From: Stomorhina lunata
Taxonomy: Eukaryota > Arthropoda > Insecta > Diptera > Rhiniidae
Direction of reading: 5' to 3'
NCBI GenBank assembly: GCA_933228675.1
Contig: OW121743.1
Coordinates: forward strand, 108,867,468-108,931,467
Length of the DNA: 64,000 nucleotides
Shown: one piece after another, positions 48,001 through 57,219 of the stretch
How positions within the stretch are numbered: position 1 is the stretch's first letter
How the letters are laid out: each line of letters begins with the position of its first letter
Position numbers and translations under genes: made by a program
The notes under the pieces: generated by a model
Database searches by the model: none
What the model was told of the DNA's origin: nothing
Seen by the model: only the letters and a program-made list of their open reading frames with translations

Positions 48001-48780
48001 AGCGTTTACATTACTGGAAGAATCTGAAGTAGTATTTTGGTTAGTACAGTGTTGTTTAAAAAGATTCCAATTAGCATATTCGATCTTAAATTTCGATTCA
48101 GGTTTCCATTTGGTTAAATTAGTGTTACATCCTATACCTAAAAGGATAGGGAAGTGATCGCTTCCATATAGAGAGTTTAGGGTGGACCATGAAATTGAAG
48201 GAGCAAGTGAAGCACTGCTTAGTGATACATCGACATTAGTGAAGGAGTTATGCGTAGATAGGTGGGTATAGGAACCGTCATTAAGTGTTACGAGGTTATC
48301 GGTGATAATGAAATTTTCAATTATTTTTCCTTTAACGTTGGTGCTAGAAGAACCCCAGATGGTGCTCCATGCATTAAAATCACCAACTAGAATGTATGGG
48401 TGTTGAGCCGAAAAAACCATATCTTTTAGATCTTTTAATGCAAAAGGTTGTTTAGGAGGAATGTAACAGTTTATGATAGAAAATGAACAATTCAGGTTCA
48501 TTTTAAGTTCTAATGATGCAATATTTTTATTGTGGAAAATTATATTATGTGGTATTTGTTTTTTTACAAGGAAACCTATGCCTTGTTTACCATATGTATT
48601 GTGAGGTAAATTATAAAAATAACCCTCGTATGATTTATGAGTAGTAACATTACAGTTGTTATAAGGTATGTGTGTTTCTTGCAATGCAATTATGTCTGGA
48701 TTGATGTCATTAATTAAAAGAGAGAGATTGTTGTAGTTGTTGCTGTAGCCATTAATGTTCCATTGGATTATTTTGATCAT
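45082..48780 (-). CDS. LINE ORF2: endonuclease-reverse transcriptase-RNase H
   Basis: 1232 residues, no stops. The N-terminal apurinic-like endonuclease (about 1-225) shows WNINGY (N8), LQETHIP (E35), GDFNAWSTIWGS (D134, N136) and SDHFPI (D208, H209), the expected catalytic set. The reverse transcriptase (about 450-780) has PGYDKIPYPML, SYRPISLLPCIGKVFEK, FDRIG, NGIPQGSPLSVVLFLI and the active-site box YADD (675-678). RNase H (about 965-1090) has IFTDGSKT (D971), FTAEALAIKLALE, CTDSKSTIDAV and WVPGHINIPGNEAAD. Near the C-terminus, CNICNCNQSVHHFLDAC is a CCHC-type motif common in this LINE group. The ATG at 48780 lies 36 nt beyond the ORF1 stop, so translation by reinitiation is plausible. The enzyme would nick target DNA, copy element RNA and remove the RNA strand. 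All the motifs checked look intact, so it is potentially active. Confidence 0.95.
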   Translation of the reverse strand: MIKIIQWNINGYSNNYNNLSLLINDINPDIIALQETHIPYNNCNVTTHKSYEGYFYNLPHNTYGKQGIGFLVKKQIPHNIIFHNKNIASLELKMNLNCSFSIINCYIPPKQPFALKDLKDMVFSAQHPYILVGDFNAWSTIWGSSSTNVKGKIIENFIITDNLVTLNDGSYTHLSTHNSFTNVDVSLSSASLAPSISWSTLNSLYGSDHFPILLGIGCNTNLTKWKPESKFKIEYANWNLFKQHCTNQNTTSDSSSNVNAEASKIQKIIRSAANISIPHSNPSRFKHSVPWWNPYLNKLRKDKQDKWHFFAQKRSVESLLNYKKANAFFKKNVKLAKAESLKKFTASISPSSNSKRIWNDIKTLVGNKTFNTFRFIKKDNQILTSSMDIANNFGAFWSNLSQDEHFQTCFSTKKSEILSLPYNNLSLSSDAKDIEKPISHIELENVLSNAKGKTPGYDKIPYPMLQNLPPCLKDRILSLYNNIFICGIYPQNWRNAIILPIQKPKKPIETISSYRPISLLPCIGKVFEKVIAVRLMWFALRNNLIHPNQVAFKKNQSTTDALLHINHFVSQALSHKNHVSILSTDFERAFDRIGVHIALQELRNWKVGNKMYSIVKAFLTNRKIRVRINSTLSDFFPLSNGIPQGSPLSVVLFLIAFNKISIIASKYKIIEHSLYADDAIFFTKNNDPVRVETAFSNLLRDIQEWSNISGAKLSLEKCKILHICNKKHCNPPSLHYNNNTIEHVSELRILGVIFDNHFNFQHHCSILRKDLFLRLNIIKYLSSKKCSIHTNTLLNITKSLILSKIDYGLYIFGRCPKKNLQKLLSPYHAAIRCSLGAFRTTNTKNMLTEAGFPSIAERVYFSELSLIPKLFISNNPNIIRLVKNTLKQKRTCKRPSTIHRCIQHAKKLFPNTYPLLLRSSKEPWWNLKHSSFILDLQTFPKNSSPPIIYQQIFQSIKNSTSSNGWKLIFTDGSKTDHVTSFGIVDQHFSVLYHGFLETHCSIFTAEALAIKLALEHCSKQRGQFIICTDSKSTIDAVLNVNNSGLLISEIRSLLIKHPNKLRIMWVPGHINIPGNEAADITARDAKRFPLLTFQTQENIDMRYIITNHFSTLKNNNWATYNHLYKISNPFGNKTIYPSNTSRYQMQIFTRLRLGHTSITHQYILNKSNMPVCNICNCNQSVHHFLDACPLYEPQRTSLFGTTKPSSLLTDSCLSNIQILYDFLKQCKLLNKI

Positions 48781-48816
48781 CAGTTGTCAGTATAAGAGAA
48801 AATGTATGTGATCTTT

Positions 48817-50016
48817 TTACTCGTCGTCACTCAATATTACATCAAAATCCATATTATCTTTTGATAAAGTAGTTGTTGCTTTTGGTTTATTTATTATATT
48901 ATTGATTTTGTTTAAAAGGTTGGGGTTTATAGTTGGAATTTTTGATTGTTGAAATGTTGATGAGGAAGATGGTTTGTTATTTGAAGAGAGGTCAGTAATG
49001 GAGATAGAGGATGGAGTGGAAGAAGAAAAAGAGTTTGTGCCGGAGTTTTTAATCATGTTATTTTCTTTTGTTATTATCGGTTCAATTTTTTTGTTTTCGG
49101 AGGTTATATTATTATTACTTGTATTTGCTGCTGTAACGGAAGAAAAAGTTAAATTGAGAGTTGGAGATGGAATGCTGCTTCTTTGAATTCGTTTTGCTTC
49201 GTTCATAGAGCATTTATTTTTTATTTTTATTTTTAAAAGTTCTTTTTGTTGAATAAATCTGGAACATTTATTTGATTTTGAAGGGTGTTCTTCAAGGCAA
49301 TTTGCGCATTGAGTGCGAGTACATTCTTCCAAGTGTGGTGGTAAATTGCATGTTTCGCATGATTCTGGATTTTTGCAGTGTTTAGCGGTATGTCCAAGTT
49401 TTTGGCATTTCTTGCAACGCATAGGGTTTGGATAATACTCTCGAACATTGACTGAATTCCACGATATTTTAATTTTTTCAGGCAAATGATATAAATCAAA
49501 GGTAAGTAATACAACGCCAGTCAATGTATTATCTTGTTTTTTGAATTTATGAATTGCTACAACTCCTTGGTCGCCAAGTTCTCTTAATATTTCATCGTCT
49601 GGGATTTCATTAAGATAAGGCGCATAAATTGTACCTTTGGTAAAGTTTAAGTTTTCATGGAGCTTGCATTTGATATCGCAAATTCCGTGTAGTGATTTCG
49701 ACGACAAGAATTTTTCAGCAGTTTGTTTACTGTTAACAAGTATTAGTAGATTACCATCGCGAAGCTGTGTAATAGATGTTACGTCTTTGCTTATGAGCTG
49801 AATTGCACGGTATACCGCAAAACATGAGTGTTTGGCAATTGGTTTATTTGGGTCGGTTGTTTCCAAAATAATAAATTTAGGATTAGGAGGTTGAATTTTA
49901 GGTAAAGCTGGAAAAGGAGTAGAATCTTTAGACTTAAACTTTTTCCGTTTGGGACTCGTAGTATTTGCTAAAGGTGCAAATCTATTGTCCCCAAGATTGG
50001 GGGGCCCCGGGGCCAT
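48817..50016 (-). CDS. LINE ORF1: nucleic-acid-binding gag-like protein
   Basis: 399 residues, no stops. Start at ATG 50016 (MAPGPPNLGDNRFAPLA), the first long-frame ATG after the 5' UTR. Residues about 45-195 form a conserved RNA-binding-like region (HSCFAVYRAIQLISKD, KFKKQDNTLTGVVLLTF). Three cysteine/histidine knuckles follow: CKKCQKLGHTAKHC (201-214), CETCNLPPHLEEC (220-232) and CANCLEEHPSKSNKC (237-251). The first is a canonical CX2CX4HX4C zinc knuckle. The tail from about 290 is serine, asparagine and threonine rich and probably disordered, ending in an acidic DVILSDDE. Such proteins coat element RNA and carry it with ORF2 protein in a ribonucleoprotein. It is the first gene of the bicistronic element RNA. 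Confidence 0.93.
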   Translation of the reverse strand: MAPGPPNLGDNRFAPLANTTSPKRKKFKSKDSTPFPALPKIQPPNPKFIILETTDPNKPIAKHSCFAVYRAIQLISKDVTSITQLRDGNLLILVNSKQTAEKFLSSKSLHGICDIKCKLHENLNFTKGTIYAPYLNEIPDDEILRELGDQGVVAIHKFKKQDNTLTGVVLLTFDLYHLPEKIKISWNSVNVREYYPNPMRCKKCQKLGHTAKHCKNPESCETCNLPPHLEECTRTQCANCLEEHPSKSNKCSRFIQQKELLKIKIKNKCSMNEAKRIQRSSIPSPTLNLTFSSVTAANTSNNNITSENKKIEPIITKENNMIKNSGTNSFSSSTPSSISITDLSSNNKPSSSSTFQQSKIPTINPNLLNKINNIINKPKATTTLSKDNMDFDVILSDDE

Positions 50017-50148
50017 GTTGTTGTGTTATATACACGACAGAAATTGATCGAAAAGCAAATTTGAAAATAATAAATGAGAAGAGAAAAAGTAGGTTTTCAA
50101 TGATTTTATTTTTAATTTTTAGAACAATTATACACGTGTTAAATTTGT

Positions 50149-50182
50149 ACGTCTGCTCTCAACGAGTATAAGTCGATGACTG
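50149..50182 (-). promoter_or_regulatory. Internal Inr plus DPE core promoter of the LINE
   Basis: The element's first bases read CAGTC, a Drosophila-type initiator in which the A (50181) would be +1. The hexamer AGACGT at 50154-50149 lies at exactly +28 to +33 and fits the DPE consensus RGWYVT. There is no TATA box. This is the downstream promoter architecture known for I, jockey and F elements, which lets a transcribed copy carry its own promoter. Confidence 0.8.
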
Positions 50183-50199
50183 TTATATTTTGAAGTTAT
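50183..50199. repeat. Target-site duplication, 5' side of the LINE
   Basis: TTATATTTTGAAGTTAT, identical to 44942-44958. The unbroken junction with the CAGTC start shows the 5' end is complete. Confidence 0.95.
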
Positions 50200-51587
50200 A
50201 TTATTAATTTACTCATAACTATACATAAATTTTAAAATATCACCTTCTTCGCCACAATAAAGTCTATTAAAATTACATATTTCCTTTAAAATTTCCACAC
50301 CTTCATTTCAATATTTATTTCCTCATTGCTTACTCATAAATAAGTAAATTCCATATTGTAAAACTAAAGCCTATATGTCGACAATAAAACTTTAATAATA
50401 ATAGACGACAGCTTTAACAGTCAGCCGGGTTCATCACAAATATTTGTGAAAAATATAAAACAACAACCACATAGAGTTTACCACGGAATTGCCATATTTT
50501 AAGCGCTTTTGTAAAAGTTACGCACGTTAACTATTTGTGGAATTTTAATTTTGTATGTTTGACACAATGTTGCAAGAGCAACAACTACGACTAAAGAAGA
50601 GGTATTTACAACGCCATCGTATACGAGTATGCTCGTATTTCAACATACCATGTAAGTTTTTTTTGTTCACTTCCCATTCTCCCCAAATAACTGAACTCAA
50701 ACAAAACATCCTGAATGAACATCATCACCGACATTTTTAGGTATGCCTTTGTAAACTTTTAGTCTGTTTCAGAAAAAAATAAAATAATAATAATACATAT
50801 ATAGGATTTTAAAAGCTTTGTGTACCCTACATTGGTAATTATGTAAATTTTAATTTTGTAAATGGGTTATCGACATTTCATGGAAGTGGAACAAAAGGCA
50901 AAGGTCAAAGTAAAAAAAAAACCGTTGAAATTTATTCGAGATATCAAGCGTAATGCCAATTTTAATATTAATTATTGGTTTGTATGTCTAAAACTTGTTA
51001 TGAAAAATGGGTTCACCTGAAAAATTTGAACCGGTAAAATTGTATGTAACAAGCCGAATTAATACAATAGCAAACAAGAACCAAAAAATGGGATCATTGG
51101 GGATCGTGAAACACACTTACATTATACTCCCATAGAACATTGTAATGTCAAATGAATCATGTTGTTTTCATATATTTAAATCAATTTTGTTCTAGTCTTA
51201 GTCCCTTATAGAATCCTCTTTACATGTGTATAAGTAGAAATCATGAATTCTGAACTAACAAATTCAAATTAAAACGTACTTTTAGATCATGATGGTACCA
51301 TTTTTTGTAATATTTAAAAGTAAGACTTTGTTTGCCTTCAAAGAAAACTTGTTTTACTACAAGTAAAACAAGTTCGTTCCCCAAAAAAACCAACATTATT
51401 CAAAACTTTTTGAACCAATAGAGATATAGAAAAAGTTTGAAGTTAGGCTTTCAAGCATTTTCCAAGAGGTCTTCCGGTCTTGTTGATGTATTTTAACCAA
51501 TTTCGGATAATAGGTATTAGCAAATGATTAATGTAATAGAAATCGAATTCTACGACGGAATTTGTTTGTATATTTTTAACAATTAAG
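50200..51587. other. Unique DNA with one candidate exon
   Basis: Mostly ordinary AT-rich sequence. At 50555-50651 an open frame starts MFDTMLQEQQLRLKKRYLQR and reaches a perfect splice donor TGTAAGT (GT at 50652-50653), with codon-like composition richer in G and C than its surroundings. Its product is unknown, and with no partner exon in view it is not called as a gene. The rest shows no repeats or RNA genes. Confidence 0.4.
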
Positions 51588-52665
51588 AGATTAATATGTG
51601 AGTATTGTTAGATTACATGCAAAAATTTAATTGCCATCTATTATTTGCCACCGCCTCTAGGAAAAGAGCCAAGCGCTTTGATTTAGAATATACATGAAAC
51701 AACACCAAAAATTTACTTTTTACCCATTAAAGTATGACAAGGGCCCACATGGTTCGTATTCTAGTCAATCAATGACATATTCTAGTTAATCAATGTAATA
51801 GAGATAAACACATTTTAAAATTTTCGGAAGAAACATTTTTCTATAGAAAAATTTTCGGAAGACATATTTTTCTTAAAATTTTACATAATTTTTTACATAA
51901 TTATTGTTAAAAATTAATTTTGATGAAATCAAAAAATGCTAGTGGGAAAACCTTTCCTCGACTCGAGGATTATCTAATTCTAGACAGAGTGAAATTCACG
52001 CATTTTTTCTTATTTGCAAGACAGAATAAATAGGAATTATAATGCCAAAACAAATAAACATAAAGCGAAGATTATCATCTGAACTGAAACCCAAAACATT
52101 TTTCTATAGAAAAATTTTCTAAAGAAATATTTTTCTATAGAAAAATTTTCGAAAGAAATATTTTTCTATAGAAAGAGATTATTATGTGAATATTGTTAGA
52201 TTACATGCAAAAATTTAATTGTCATCTATTATTTGCCACCGCCTCTAGGAAAAGAGCCAAGCGCTTTGATTTAGAACATATATGAAACAACACCAAAAAT
52301 TTACTTTTCACCCAAGGGCCCACATGGTTCTTATTCTAGTCAATCAATGACATATTCTAGTTAATCAATGTTATAGGGATAAACACATTTTAAAATTTTC
52401 GGAAGAAATATTTTTCTATAGAAAAATTTACGGAAGACATATTTTTCATAAAATTTTACATCATTTTTTACATAATTACTGTAAAAAATTAATTTTGATG
52501 AAATCAAAAAATGCTAGCGGGAAACCCTTTCCCCGACTAGAGGATTATCTAATTCTAGACAGAGCTAGCATTTTTTCTTATTTGCAAGACAGAATAAATA
52601 GGAATTATAATGCCAAAACAAATAAACATAAAGCGAAGATTATCATCTGAACTGAAACACAAAAC
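51588..52665 (+). repeat. 588-bp tandem duplication
   Basis: TATTGTTAGATTACATGC begins at 51603 and 52191 (offset 588). The shared content includes GCCACCGCCTCTAGGAAAAG, AGTCAATCAATGACATATTC, a short satellite patch and TGCCAAAACAAATAAACATA. The copies differ by small deletions (for example TTAAAGTATGACAAG is missing and GTGAAATTCACG is reduced in copy 2). Copy 2 runs straight into the 31-bp satellite array at 52666. Confidence 0.92.
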
Positions 52666-54375
52666 ATTATTCTATAGAAAAATTTTCTAACGAAATATTT
52701 TTCTATAGAAAAATTTTCGAAAGAAATATTTTTCTATAGAAAAATTTTCGAAAGAAATATTTCTCTATAGAAAAATTTTCGAAAGAAATATTTTTCTATA
52801 GAAAAATTTTCGAAAGAAATATTTTTCTATAGAAAAATTTTCGAAAGAAATATTTTTCTATAGAAAAATTTTCGAAAGAAATATTATTCTATAGAAAAAT
52901 TTTCGAAAGAAATATTTTTCTATAGAAAAATTTTCGATAGAAATATTTTTCTATAGAAAAATTTTCGCAAGAAATATTTTTCTATAGAAAAATTTTCGAA
53001 AGAAATATTTTTCTATAGAAAAATTTTCGAAAGAAATATTTTTCTATAGAAAAATTTTCGAAAGAAATATTTTTCTATAGAAAAATTTTCGCAAGAAATA
53101 TTTTTCTATAGAAAAATTTTCGCAAGAAATATTTTTCTATAGAAAAATTTTCGCAAGAAATATTTTTCTATAGAAAAATTTTCGCAAGAAATATTTTTCT
53201 ATAGAAAAATTTTCGCAAGAAATATTTTTCTATAGAAAAATTTTCGCAAGAAATATTTTTCTATAGAAAAATTTTCGCAAGAAATATTTTTCTATAGAAA
53301 AATTTTCGCAAGAAATATTTTTCTATAGAAAAATTTTCGCAAGAAATATTTTTCTATGGAAAAATTTTCGCAAGAAATATTTTTCTATAGAAAAATTTTC
53401 GCAAGAAATATTTTTCTATAGAAAAATTTTCGCAAGAAATATTTTTCTATAGAAAAATTTTCGCAAGAAATATTTTTCTATAGAAAAATTTTCGCAAGAA
53501 ATATTTTTCTATAGAAAAATTTTCGCAAGAAATATTTTTCTATAGAAAAATTATCGCAAGAAATATTTTTCTATAGAAAAATTTTCGCAAGAAATATTTT
53601 TCTATAGAAAAATTTTCGCAAGAAATATTTTTCTATAGAAAAATTTTCGCAAGAAATATTTTTCTATAGAAAAATTTTCGCAAGAAATATTTTTCTATAG
53701 AAAAATTTTCGCAAGAAATATTTTTCTATAGAAAAATTTTCGCAAGAAATATTTTTCTATAGAAAAATTTTCGCAAGAAATATTTTTCTATAGAAAAATT
53801 TTCGCAAGAAATATTTTTCTATAGAAAAATTTTCGCAAGAAATATTTTTCTATAGAAAAATTTTCGCAAGAAATATTTTTCTATAGAAAAATTTTCGCAA
53901 GAAATATTTTTCTATAGAAAAATTTTCGCAAGAAATATTTTTCTATAGAAAAATTTTCGCAAGAAATATTTTTCTATAGAACAATTTTCGCAAGAAATAT
54001 TTGTCTATAGAAAAATTTTCGTAAGAAATATTCTTCTATAGAAAATTTTTCGAAAGAAATATTTTTCTATAGAAAAATTTTCGCAAGAAATATTTTTCTA
54101 TAGAAAAATTTTCGCAAGAAATATTTTTCTATAGAAAAATTTTCGCAAGAAATATTTTTCTATAGAAAAATTTTCGCAAGAAATATTTTTCTATAGAAAA
54201 ATTTTCGCAAGAAATATTTTTCTATAGAAAAATTTTCGCAAGAAATATTTTTCTATAGAAAAATTTTCGCAAGAAATATTTTTCTATAGATAAATTTTCG
54301 CAAGAAATATTCTTCTATAGAAAATTTTTCGAAAGAAATATTTTACTAGAGAAAAGTTTTCAGAAGAAATATTTT
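52666..54375 (-). repeat. 31-bp AT satellite, CGCAAG/CGAAAG subfamily
   Basis: Unit AAATATTTTTCTATAGAAAA followed by ATTTTCGCAAG, 31 bp, about 55 copies. The first roughly ten units carry CGAAAG. From about 52965, and almost without exception from about 53090, the units carry CGCAAG. A marker unit (TTCTTCTATAGAAAATTTTTC with CGAAAG) occurs near 54031 and again about 279 bp (nine units) later near 54311. The frame is the same as the 41885-42868 array except that the last seven bases are TCGCAAG instead of TTGATAA. Confidence 0.95.
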
Positions 54376-54399
54376 CTATATGTGTTTTCTACTCCATTT

Positions 54400-54762
54400 G
54401 TTATATTTACTATAGAAATTTTTTTTTATCAAAAACTTACTATAGAATTTTTTTTATCAAAAATTTACTTTAGAAAATTTTATTTATCAAAAATTTACTA
54501 TGGAAAATTTTTTTTATCAAAAATTTTAATGTAGAATATTTTTTATCAAAACTTTTTTGTAGTAAATTTTTTATCAAAAATTTTCAATAGAAAATTTTTT
54601 TATCAAAAATTTTTATAATGAAAATTCTTTTATCGAAAATTTTTGATCAAAAATTTTTCTATAGAAAATTTAATTATCAAAAATTTTTCAATAGAAAATT
54701 TTTTTATCAAAAATTTTTCTATAGAAAATTTTTTTATCAAAAATTTTTATACAGAAGATTTT
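54400..54762 (+). repeat. Degenerate AT satellite
   Basis: Modules CTATAGAAAATTTTT and TTATCAAAAATTTT, the orientation of the 1-856 array. A similar fragment continues at 55095-55165, beyond the foldback element. Confidence 0.8.
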
Positions 54763-55084
54763 TTTAGTGGTCGTGGGTTTGAGTCGGGCTTAGGTTCATG
54801 TCATAAATAATTTTTTTAATTTATGATTTTTAAATTAAATGAATAAATTTTAGGAATACTGAAAAAAATATGCTACGGACTTCATCAGCACACTGTGTCA
54901 CCAATTGTTAGATGCCAGTAGTTAAGATCATCTATTTAACTGAATTCTTAAGCGAAATTGAAAACGAGAATACATAGTTTTTTCAGTATTCCTAAAATTT
55001 ATTCATCTAATTTAAAAATCATAAATAAAAAAAAAATAATTTATGACATGAACCTAAGCCCGAATCGAACCCACGACCACTAAA
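54763..55084. mobile_element. Foldback element, 322 bp, with tRNA T-arm-like ends
   Basis: Arms of about 105 bp: left TTTAGTGGTCGTGGGTTTGA... to ...AGGAATACTGAAAAAA, right the near-perfect complement ending CCACGACCACTAAA at 55084. The loop is about 115 bp. Each arm carries GGGTTCGATTCGGGC or a near copy (minus strand at 55062-55071; plus strand as GGGTTTGAGTCGGGC). This resembles a pol III B box (GGTTCRANNC). It sits within satellite sequence. No coding capacity. Confidence 0.85.
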
Positions 55085-55165
55085 TTAATTTCTTTCGAAG
55101 ATTTTTTTATCAAAAATTTTTTTTAGAAAAATTTTGTACAAAAAAATTTTTCTTTAGAAAAAAAT

Positions 55166-56735
55166 GTTTGTCGAAACTAAATAATCGACTTTGTTAATAT
55201 CCATATTCCAACCAAATGCTCATTTTCACGAGTGTCATTAATGATCTTGATATTTACGAAAACTAAAAAGTCTTCGGCTTCTGGTGGTATGGGCTGCCTG
55301 GACCTGGTAATAACTCGCGGTAGTACCATGGTACTAATCACTCTTAAAATGTTTCAAATAAGTACAATTGTACCATTTTTGCTATCGCTGCGCTGACAAT
55401 GTTGTTCCGAAATTATTGTACATAATCCAGTACCGAATTTCCTATTCGTTTAAGCCCTTTTAAAAATGTGTTTGTGTGTGTGTTCATAATCTCTCCTTTT
55501 TGTTTTAATTGTAATAAAGCAATATGCTTGTGTGCGTTTTTTGGGTTTAATATCCTCTTGTGTGTATGTGAGTGTGTTTCCCTTTTTTAGTAGGAGCGTT
55601 GAATTGTTTGCTAAATAGTTACAGGCTTAAGTACATAAAAAACAATTTTAAATTGTAAATTTTTCATAATATTCTACTACAATTTTATTAATATATTTTT
55701 TCATTCTCTTTCACTTTTTTTGATGTATGTATGTATAAGTGAGCAAAATAATTTTGTTGGTTTGAGGTTTGTTTGCCATTAAAAAAAACAAAAACTTTTT
55801 ATTTTGTCCTTTTTTTTGCCTTTTAATCTCCATTTTTATGCAATTTATTTTATACACAATTGTGTAAATGTTTTAATTAAATTACATTTTACAGCTAATT
55901 AAATTTATTTGAATTTATTATTAATCGCTTAAGCTGTGTTGTTATTCTTTTGGTAAACATTTTATAAACATTTTTTTCATTCTTCGGGTATATGATGCGT
56001 ATGTTTAAACATTTATTTATGTTTGAGAGTTTTAATTGATCGATCATGTTTCAGTAAAAATTATTTAAATTTTTTCATTCTTTTGTTTTTTTTTGCAATA
56101 AAATATTTTAACAGGATTAAGCCGTAGAGCAATTGATAGTTTTACACAGGTCACAAAAGCTGTTAAACAGAGACACGTTTAAAATGATTGAAATTTCTCA
56201 CGTAGAAAATATTTACAAAAAAAAATGTTTAATATTATATTTATAATTAAATAAAATTTCATTAAAATTATTATGAAAATTATTAAATATATTTTTCTTT
56301 GAATTTTGATTTGCTCCATTAAAAGTTTTAATTTTTCTCGTAAATCTTTTAATCTCCCCTTTGGGGAAAAAACTAACTTCAGCCAATGCCGATTATTTCA
56401 AATATTTTGACATTTCCAAGTGACAACAATTTATAATGAAAAGAACCACCAAGTGGCTCTTGAAAATAGTGTAACCATTCATAATAAATGTTAAGTCAAG
56501 TGCCATTAAAAGGCAACACTTCTGCACCCAAAAAAAGAGTGAAGATCTATTTGTGATTTGTATGAGAGTAGTAAAGATTTGTACAAAGAAAATACTTTGT
56601 TGTGATGGATGAAATAGGAACACACACGTCATTGTTATAAGTATATACTACACGTTAATAGAATACGGTTTTTTTTAATAAATAAATAACCTGGAGTTTG
56701 AACAGGGAATAATAATATATAGAAAAACTGCTTAC
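55166..56735. other. Unique AT-rich DNA, no gene recognised
   Basis: Contains GTGTGTGTGT-like runs (55470-55480 and 55560-55575) and short repeats. The 79-codon minus frame at 56393-56632 has no recognisable domain. Confidence 0.5.
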
Positions 56736-56739
56736 CTAA

Positions 56740-56940
56740 AAGTTTAAATGCCAAAAAGAAAACGGTTTGCGGAAAATTTTCAAGCAACTATAAGTCAATA
56801 TATTAAATTTTATGGGAACCGGTTTACATTTGACCATAGCTCCCACTTAAGTCCACCCTCGAAAAACACAACAGTATTATAATAGCTATGACGATTGAAT
56901 TTAATATGGAAGATTTTTATGACAATTCGGAAGGGTTTAT
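56740..56940. repeat. Relic of the 23.8-25.6 kb dispersed repeat module
   Basis: ATAAGTCAATATATTAAATT, GGAACCGGTTTACATTTGAC, CATAGCTCCCA and TAGCTATGACGATTGAATTT occur in the same order as in one module of that element (compare 24895-24985). Diverged and partial. Confidence 0.75.
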
Positions 56941-56971
56941 AATATTACACATTCGGTACACTTCACTCAAA

Positions 56972-57158
56972 GCAAAAACTCTATAATATAGAGATATTAC
57001 GCTCCATACATTTCAAGAGCACGTGCATGTACATCTTCATTAGTTGTTTCCGAATTAGAGTAAAAGCGGTATACTTTTTTTTATGGGACTTATCGAAAAG
57101 ACCATACAGCAAATCGATGTATGGAAGTGCAACATCTTTATATTATAGAGTCTTTGCT
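56972..57158. mobile_element. MITE-like element, about 187 bp
   Basis: Left arm GCAAAAACTCTATAATATAG, continuing through AGATATTACGCTCCATACAT (to about 57011). The right arm is its near-complement ATGTATGGAAGTGCAACATC...TATAGAGTCTTTGC at 57119-57158. Arms of about 40 bp with a few mismatches, loop of about 107 bp without coding potential. Target duplication not confirmed. Confidence 0.7.
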
Positions 57159-57219
57159 CAAGGCTTCCATTAAATATTTAGCTATACCCTATAGCTGAAC
57201 CTTCAAATTTAATACAGAA

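Larger units (their letters stand above)
44959..50182 (-). mobile_element. Full-length I-clade-like non-LTR retrotransposon (5224 bp)
   Basis: Flanked by a perfect 17-bp target duplication. On the minus strand: a 166-nt 5' UTR starting CAGTCATCGACTTATACTCG, ORF1 (gag-like with zinc knuckles), a short spacer, ORF2 (endonuclease, reverse transcriptase, RNase H, C-terminal zinc motif), a 3' UTR of about 120 nt, and an A-rich tail with AATAAA units. Both reading frames are uninterrupted. Presence of RNase H after the polymerase places it with I-like rather than Jockey-like LINEs. Replication would be by target-primed reverse transcription in the nucleus. Confidence 0.95.

Noticed and set aside
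45415..48157. Plus-strand open frames of 65-89 codons within the LINE
   Set aside because: Antisense shadows of ORF2.
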